Assembly (NCBI GenBank): GCA_030744435.1
Contig: JASLQO010000024.1
Span: 96,118 to 160,117, forward strand
DNA: 64,000 bases
Source: JASLQO01 sp002327525
GTDB lineage: Bacteria > Pseudomonadota > Gammaproteobacteria > Pseudomonadales > Azotimanducaceae
Direction of reading: 5' to 3'
The position numbers were made by a program, and so were the translations under genes. Positions 59,696 through 64,000 of this stretch are shown here, piece by piece. Below the pieces are notes generated by a model. That model made no database searches. It was not told the origin of the DNA and worked only from the letters and a program-made list of their open reading frames with translations. The number at the start of each line of letters is the position of its first letter. Within the stretch, counting starts at the first letter, position 1.

Positions 59696-60706
59696 TTAGC
59701 CCTCGATACGAAGCTGACTTCTCACCTCCGCCACGATGGTTTCAGCGTTCGGTACGTAGGCACTTTCCAGTACCGGGGAGAAGGGTACCGGAGCGAAAGG
59801 GGCACCGACGCGTGCGACCGGTGCGTCGAGATCGTCGAATGCCAGTTCCTGTATCTGTGCTGCTACTTCTCCACCTAGACCGCCATAGCGTACGGCCTCA
59901 TGAGCGACCATCGCGCGATGTGTCTTTCGTACCGATGCGATCACCGTTTCGGTATCAAACGGCTGTAAGGAGCGGGCGTCGATTACCTCGGCATCGAGGC
60001 CGGATCGCGCTAACTGCTCCGCGGCGGTTATCGCTTCGTGCACCATCCGGCCCCAGGTGACGATGGTGTAGTTCTCACCCGGTCTGACGATGTTGGCCTT
60101 GCCGATGGGAGTGGCGTAGCTGTCCTCTGGAACCTCGCCGTTCAGCGCCAGCAGGGTCTTCATCATTATCACGATCACTGGATTGTCGTCTCGGGCGGCT
60201 GCGATGATGAGTCCCTTGGCATCTGCTGGTGTGGCCGCCATCACCACCTTCAGTCCCGGAAGGTGGCACAGCCACGCTTCCAAGCTCTGGCTGTGTTGGG
60301 CGGCGAGACTGGCGCCAGCGCCAGCCATGGTCAACAATGTCACCGGTAGGGTGGCGCTGCCGCCGAACATGTAGCGCATCTTGGCAAGTTGATTAGCCAC
60401 CTCGTCCATGCACTCGCCCATGAAGTCTATGAACATCAGGTCGAGTATGGGTCGGCAGCCAGTGGCGGCGGCGCCGACACCGAGGCCGACGATGCCCTTT
60501 TCGGATATGGGCGTGTCGTACACGCGGTCAGTGCCGAACTGTTCCTGAATGCCATTGTAGTATCCGTACACACCTCCGGCACCACCGATGTCCTCTCCCG
60601 CAGCGAAGGCGTTTGGTTGCTCCTGCATCACGGTGCGGATGGCCTCGTTGATGGCCATCACGTACGTCAGCTGACGTGGTTTGTTGTTCTGATCTGCCAT
60701 TGTCAT
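59696..60706 (-). CDS. E1-beta subunit of a TPP-dependent dehydrogenase
   Basis: 336 residues with LTYVMAINEAIRTVMQEQPN, FAAGEDIGGAGGVYGYYNGI, VYDTPISEKGIVGLGVGAAA and RPILDLMFIDFMGECMDEVA, the typical pyrimidine-domain features of the beta subunit, and AMVAHEAVRYGGLGGEVAAQ. Length matches AcoB-type proteins. It is 8 bases after the E1-alpha stop, so the three genes form an operon. Best guess: acetoin dehydrogenase (Aco), but a branched-chain or pyruvate role is possible. Confidence 0.92.
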   Translation of the reverse strand: MTMADQNNKPRQLTYVMAINEAIRTVMQEQPNAFAAGEDIGGAGGVYGYYNGIQEQFGTDRVYDTPISEKGIVGLGVGAAATGCRPILDLMFIDFMGECMDEVANQLAKMRYMFGGSATLPVTLLTMAGAGASLAAQHSQSLEAWLCHLPGLKVVMAATPADAKGLIIAAARDDNPVIVIMMKTLLALNGEVPEDSYATPIGKANIVRPGENYTIVTWGRMVHEAITAAEQLARSGLDAEVIDARSLQPFDTETVIASVRKTHRAMVAHEAVRYGGLGGEVAAQIQELAFDDLDAPVARVGAPFAPVPFSPVLESAYVPNAETIVAEVRSQLRIEG

Positions 60707-60714
60707 TCTCCCGC

Positions 60715-61692
60715 TCAGGCGTAGACGTCTTCGGTGATAGTGCTTGGATCCGGCATCGGACTCTCTTCCGCGAACTGCACGGCAGCCTCGATCTCGGCGG
60801 CCACCTGTTCGTACACGGCTTGTATCTCGGCCTCGGCCATGATGTTTTGTTCGCGCAGCTTGGCCTCGAACTGGTCGATTGGATCGCGCTTTTTCCAGAA
60901 CTCCACCTCTTCATCCGATCGGTAGCTCAGCCCCATGCCCCTCACGCCGACGTGATCGTAGAAGCGATAGGTCTTACATTCGAGCAGCGTGGGTCCGTCA
61001 CCAGCACGCGCCCGGGCAATGGCTTCCCTCGCACCCTCGAAAACCGCCACGGCATCCATGCCGTCGACGATTACGCCCGGCATGCCATAACCCTGTGCCC
61101 GATCGGCGACATCGACTATGGCCTGGTGGTTGGCTTGTGAGGTGTATTCCCCAAAGCCATTGTTCTCACATACGAATACGACCGGCAGCTTGAAGAGAGC
61201 GGCCATGTTGGCTGCTTCGTGAAGAGAACCTTCGTTGCTGGCGCCATCGCCGAAGAAACAACAGGCGACATTGTCGGTTTTGCGGAATTTGTTGGAAAAG
61301 GCCGCACCCGTGGCGATGGGTGGGCCACCACCGACGATACCGTTGGCCCCGAGCATGCCGAGATCCATGTTGGAGATATGCATGCTTCCGCCTTTGCCCT
61401 TGCAGTAGCCGGTGGCCTTGCCGAACAGTTCGGCAAACATGCGGTCGAATTCACCGCCCTTTGCGATGAGGTGCCCGTGTCCGCGGTGGGTGCTGGTAAT
61501 CTGGTCCTCTTTCGAAAGGTGCGCCATAACGCCGCTGGCGATGGCTTCCTCACCCACGTACAGGTGCAGGGCTCCGGGGATCTTGCCATCCTCCATTAGC
61601 TTTCCGGCGGTCTCCTCGAATCGGCGGATTTGTACCATGCAACGGTGCATGTCCTTTAATACGTCGTTTGTCAGTTCGACAGTCACGAACAT
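60715..61692 (-). CDS. E1-alpha subunit of a TPP-dependent dehydrogenase
   Basis: 325 residues. The TPP motif is FGDGASNEGSLHEAANMAAL ... VCENN (GDG-x-NN). Other features: MHRCMVQIRRFEETAGKLME, LYVGEEAIASGVMAHLSKED, STHRGHGHLIAKGGEFDRMF and KGGSMHISNMDLGMLGANGI, close to AcoA and pyruvate dehydrogenase alpha. First gene of the minus-strand operon E1-alpha/E1-beta/E2. It decarboxylates a 2-keto acid or acetoin and passes the acyl group to E2. Confidence 0.93.
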   Translation of the reverse strand: MFVTVELTNDVLKDMHRCMVQIRRFEETAGKLMEDGKIPGALHLYVGEEAIASGVMAHLSKEDQITSTHRGHGHLIAKGGEFDRMFAELFGKATGYCKGKGGSMHISNMDLGMLGANGIVGGGPPIATGAAFSNKFRKTDNVACCFFGDGASNEGSLHEAANMAALFKLPVVFVCENNGFGEYTSQANHQAIVDVADRAQGYGMPGVIVDGMDAVAVFEGAREAIARARAGDGPTLLECKTYRFYDHVGVRGMGLSYRSDEEVEFWKKRDPIDQFEAKLREQNIMAEAEIQAVYEQVAAEIEAAVQFAEESPMPDPSTITEDVYA

Positions 61693-61810
61693 TCTCCCTT
61701 CTCTTTGTTGCGGCGTAGCAGACCTTTATACCGAATTGTCGGTGCGTGATCCAAAAGTATCTGCTGGCTCGGACTATGAGATCGATGCATTCTCGAAGCG
61801 GAGCTTGGAT

Positions 61811-62419
61811 ATGGACGAGTTGAAAAACACAGGCCATCAAATTCACTGGGCGGCGAGCTACGACCTGCTGTTGAATCTGCTGACGTTCGGTGGAGAAGGC
61901 CGCTTTCGACAGCGTATTGTCGACGCGGCACAGTTTTGTGCCGGAAACCGTGTTCTGGATGTCGGCTGCGGTATGGGAACCCTCGCCATCGAGACGGCCG
62001 CGGCGGTGGGCCGGGAGGGTAGCGTAACCGGCATCGATCCCTCACCAGAAATGGTTGCCCGTGCCCGATCCAAGGCGGACGCGAGAGGAGTCGACGTTCG
62101 CTTCTGCGAAGTGGGAATCGAGGCGCTGCCTTTTGCCGGCGGCAGCTTCGATTCAGTGGTGAGCAGCCTTATGTTCCACCATCTCGATGCGGATCTGAAG
62201 ATCCGGGGCTTAGGAGAGATACTCAGGGTGCTGGTACCAGGAGGAAGGCTGACGATCATCGACTTCGCCGATGTGAAGCTCGACGGCGATTTAGGTTTCA
62301 TCAATGCGAGCGAAGATGAGTACCGGCCAGCGCGTCGAGGTGCTCGGGATCCAACTGTTCTGCCCGGCCGATGGCAACCATCTCGCAGGATCCACGGCGA
62401 TTGCCATCGCGTTCGATGA
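61811..62419 (+). pseudogene. Class I SAM methyltransferase, 3' end lost at the cobW junction
   Basis: From ATG 61811: GHQIHWAASYDLLLNLLTFG and NRVLDVGCGMGTLAIETAAA (SAM loop), GSVTGIDPSPEMVARARSKA, FDSVVSSLMFHHLDADLKIR and PGGRLTIIDFADVKLDGDLG. Homology stops at about 62300, where the CobW gene on the other strand ends; the last 40 codons are antisense to cobW and Arg-rich without homology. Relatives continue about 50-60 residues with a HGH or similar end. So the gene is probably truncated and non-functional or gained a spurious tail. Confidence 0.65.
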
Positions 62420-63203
62420 GTTCCTTGCGGCGTCCGACCAGTTGAAGCTCGAGAACGCCTCCGCCCGTCCGCGCGAACAGCCCCTTGGCCCGGATTATCT
62501 CGGGACCGAGGGAGCGCAGGAATGCCTCGAGATCTTCTTTCGTCACGCTTCTCTCTGCGGTGAAACTCCAGCTACGGAAAGCTTCGTGGTGCTGGTGCTC
62601 CGGCAGCCGGGTTCTCACTGAAGGCTCCGTGGCCAGCAGCATGGACAGCGGTACCTCGCATCGCACGGCGGAAATTACCGGCGTGCCACCGGTCTCCTGA
62701 GTAAGCCAGGCCTCGAGAACAGGTCGCCGCTCATCGCTGCAAAGATCCACCTTGTTGAGGATGATGAGGTCGGCGGCCGCCAGCTGGCGCCGTACCGTCT
62801 GTGCCACGTACTTGTCGTGGGCCTTCTCCCGGACGGTCTCGGCATCCGCGACCACAATCACGGCAGCAAGGCGCATTTCCCTTCCGTAGCCGTACTGGGA
62901 GAGGTTACCGACGTTGGCCACGCCACTGGCCTCTACGATGATGTGAGTGGGAGGCGGGTCGAGGTTCTGCAGCGTATCGAGAGCCTCGAAGAAACCGTCG
63001 CTCAAACTGCAGCACACGCAGCCGTTGGCCAGATTGATCTGGTTCTCGCCCCGCGATTGGATTAATTGAGTGTCGATGTTGATGTCGCCGAAATCGTTGA
63101 CCAGCAGAGCGATGCGGTGCCCGTCGTTGTTGCGCAGGATATGATTGAGCAGTGTGGTTTTGCCCGCCCCGAGATAGCCTCCGAGTACCGTGTAGTCGAT
63201 CAT
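62301..63203 (-). CDS. CobW/COG0523-family P-loop GTPase (metal chaperone)
   Basis: 300 residues. The P-loop is YLGAGKTTLLNHILRNNDG; the metal-binding CxCC motif is in NGCVCCSLSDGFFEALDTLQ; IVEASGVANVGNLSQYGYG and LNKVDLCSDERRPVLEAWL correspond to Walker B and NKxD. The C-terminal CobW domain carries ERSVTKEDLEAFLRSLGPEI. These proteins insert Zn, Co or another metal into target enzymes. It starts three bases after the amidohydrolase stop, so the two were an operon and the amidohydrolase may be its metal client. Confidence 0.92.
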   Translation of the reverse strand: MIDYTVLGGYLGAGKTTLLNHILRNNDGHRIALLVNDFGDINIDTQLIQSRGENQINLANGCVCCSLSDGFFEALDTLQNLDPPPTHIIVEASGVANVGNLSQYGYGREMRLAAVIVVADAETVREKAHDKYVAQTVRRQLAAADLIILNKVDLCSDERRPVLEAWLTQETGGTPVISAVRCEVPLSMLLATEPSVRTRLPEHQHHEAFRSWSFTAERSVTKEDLEAFLRSLGPEIIRAKGLFARTGGGVLELQLVGRRKELIERDGNRRGSCEMVAIGRAEQLDPEHLDALAGTHLRSH

Positions 63204-63206
63204 GTG

Positions 63207-63902
63207 TCAGCCGCTCGCCTGGTGTTTCATGTCCGCCAGCACGGTGCCCCACACCTGGATGTCGCGAATACGCACGGGGTTCACGGTCAGTGGATCTTCT
63301 TCGAGGATTGCGAAATCGGCCTTCTTGCCTGCTTCGAGTGAACCGATCTCATCGTCCATGTGCATCTGGTATGCCGCCGATATCGTGACCGCGCGGAGGG
63401 CCTCATAGGCACTGATCTTCTCTGTCTCGCCCAGCACACGGCCGTTTGGCGTCAGTCGATTCATGGCGCACCACATGGTGTGCGGCGAACCGAGGGGAGT
63501 GACGCCAGCGTCGCAGTGAATGGAGAACGGCACGCCTTCGCGGAGCGCGGAAGCGCAGGGCTCCAGGGTGTTGACACCTTCCAGACCCACGGTGATGTCG
63601 TAGTGCTGATCGCCCCATACCAGATGTGGTTGGTGAAGAAATTGGCGCGCAGGCCCAGTTTCGCCATTTTGCGCAGCTGTGCCTGCGTCGTGAGCTGGGT
63701 GTGGGTGATGGTGTGGCGGTGGTCCGGCCATGGGTCTTGGCGCAGGACTTTCTCGACGGTTTCGATGGCGAGATCCTGCGTCAAATTGCGGTTGCAGTGC
63801 ATGTGTACGTTGAGGCCGGCGCGGTGGAAAGGTGTGAGCCAGTCGGCGAACTGGTACGGTAGCTGACCTTTCCCCTGCATCTTGTCCGGTTGGAAAGAGA
63901 CA
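63207..63902 (-). pseudogene. YtcJ-like amidohydrolase, 5'-truncated by an IS and frameshifted
   Basis: Starts after the IS boundary with VSFQPDKMQGKGQLPYQFAD and has AGLNVHMHCNRNLTQDLAIE, ITHTQLTTQAQLRKMA, then FFTNHIWYGA and, in another frame, WGDQHYDITVGLEGVNTLEP and FSIHCDAGVTPLGSPHTMWC. One base is missing at about 63626: the family pattern here is FFxNHIxYWGDQHY. The C-terminal GKKADFAILEEDPLTVNP is typical. So the gene has lost its N-terminus and its frame. Confidence 0.78.
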
Positions 63903-63913
63903 AATCCACAGTA

Positions 63914-64000
63914 TTAAGCCACCCGCTCTTCAAATAAAGCGGGGGGCTGGTAGTCGAGCGAACTATGAGGTTTGACTCGATTGTAGTGTTCTCGCCAACG
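63914..64000 (-). mobile_element. C-terminus of an IS3-family transposase (OrfB), cut by the window edge
   Basis: The last 28 residues read RWREHYNRVKPHSSLDYQPP ALFEERVA (in parts), the typical end of the IS3 integrase-type transposase (YN..RPHSSLxYxPP). TAA at 63914-63916. The IS end must lie between 63903 and 63914, where the amidohydrolase homology stops. The other IS end lies outside the window. Confidence 0.85.

Overview
The window looks like chromosomal DNA of a gammaproteobacterium. It is GC-rich and carries an rdgC gene (known mainly from beta- and gammaproteobacteria), a standard RecQ, Tat-exported redox proteins and outer-membrane porin/DUF5916-type barrels. Much of the gene content is typical of marine, organic-matter-degrading or host-associated lineages: CaiB-type CoA transferase, SCP2-thiolase, acyl-CoA ligases, acyl-CoA dehydrogenase, LLM flavin monooxygenases, carotenoid oxygenase and DUF3604. 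No rRNA, tRNA or CRISPR array was recognised.

Layout. 0.1-4.7 kb: a respiratory module (Tat 16-Cys ferredoxin, NrfD membrane subunit, tetrahaem cytochrome), followed by the wreck of a periplasmic nitrate reductase operon (start of napA joined to the end of napH, then napB with a nonsense codon). 4.7-9.2 kb: carotenoid oxygenase, divergent TetR regulator with two palindromic operators, an ATC-hydrolase-like protein and a GPH-type transporter. 9.4-18.8 kb: SPOR/DUF5916 outer-membrane protein, two-domain CoA transferase, Tat-exported SOD, Sel1 and PEGA/SUMF1 proteins. 18.9-27.9 kb: lipid or acyl-CoA catabolism genes. 28-30.5 kb: a small ArsR-rhodanese / methyltransferase cluster ending in a methyltransferase with an in-frame UGA that could encode selenocysteine. 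30.5-33.3 kb: a DUF3604 lipoprotein and two deletion chimeras. 33.4-39.8 kb: a minus-strand operon with a beta-propeller cytochrome, a YfaP-like lipoprotein, a monohaem cytochrome c, a molybdopterin oxidoreductase and a serine hydrolase. 39.9-44.7 kb: a run of gene remnants interspersed with an intact amidohydrolase, SIMPL protein and RdgC. 44.9-53.2 kb: RecQ, NUDIX, enoyl-CoA hydratase, DUF1080, acyl-CoA ligase and cytochrome c. 53.3-64 kb: porin, a structured intergenic element, SDR, alpha/beta hydrolase, an acetoin-type 2-oxoacid dehydrogenase (E1a, E1b, E2), CobW GTPase, a frameshifted amidohydrolase and the edge of an IS3-family insertion.

The dominant theme is gene decay. At least ten loci carry in-frame stops, frameshifts or large internal deletions, and several deletions keep the 5' end of one gene and the 3' end of the same gene or of a neighbour in the same ancestral operon. 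This resembles early genome erosion, for example in a recently host-restricted symbiont, although assembly or sequencing error cannot be excluded from the sequence alone. The best candidate for new biology is the UGA-containing methyltransferase at 29714-30490: the codon replaces an expected cysteine, a SECIS-like hairpin lies at the right distance, and a terminator follows the extended reading frame.
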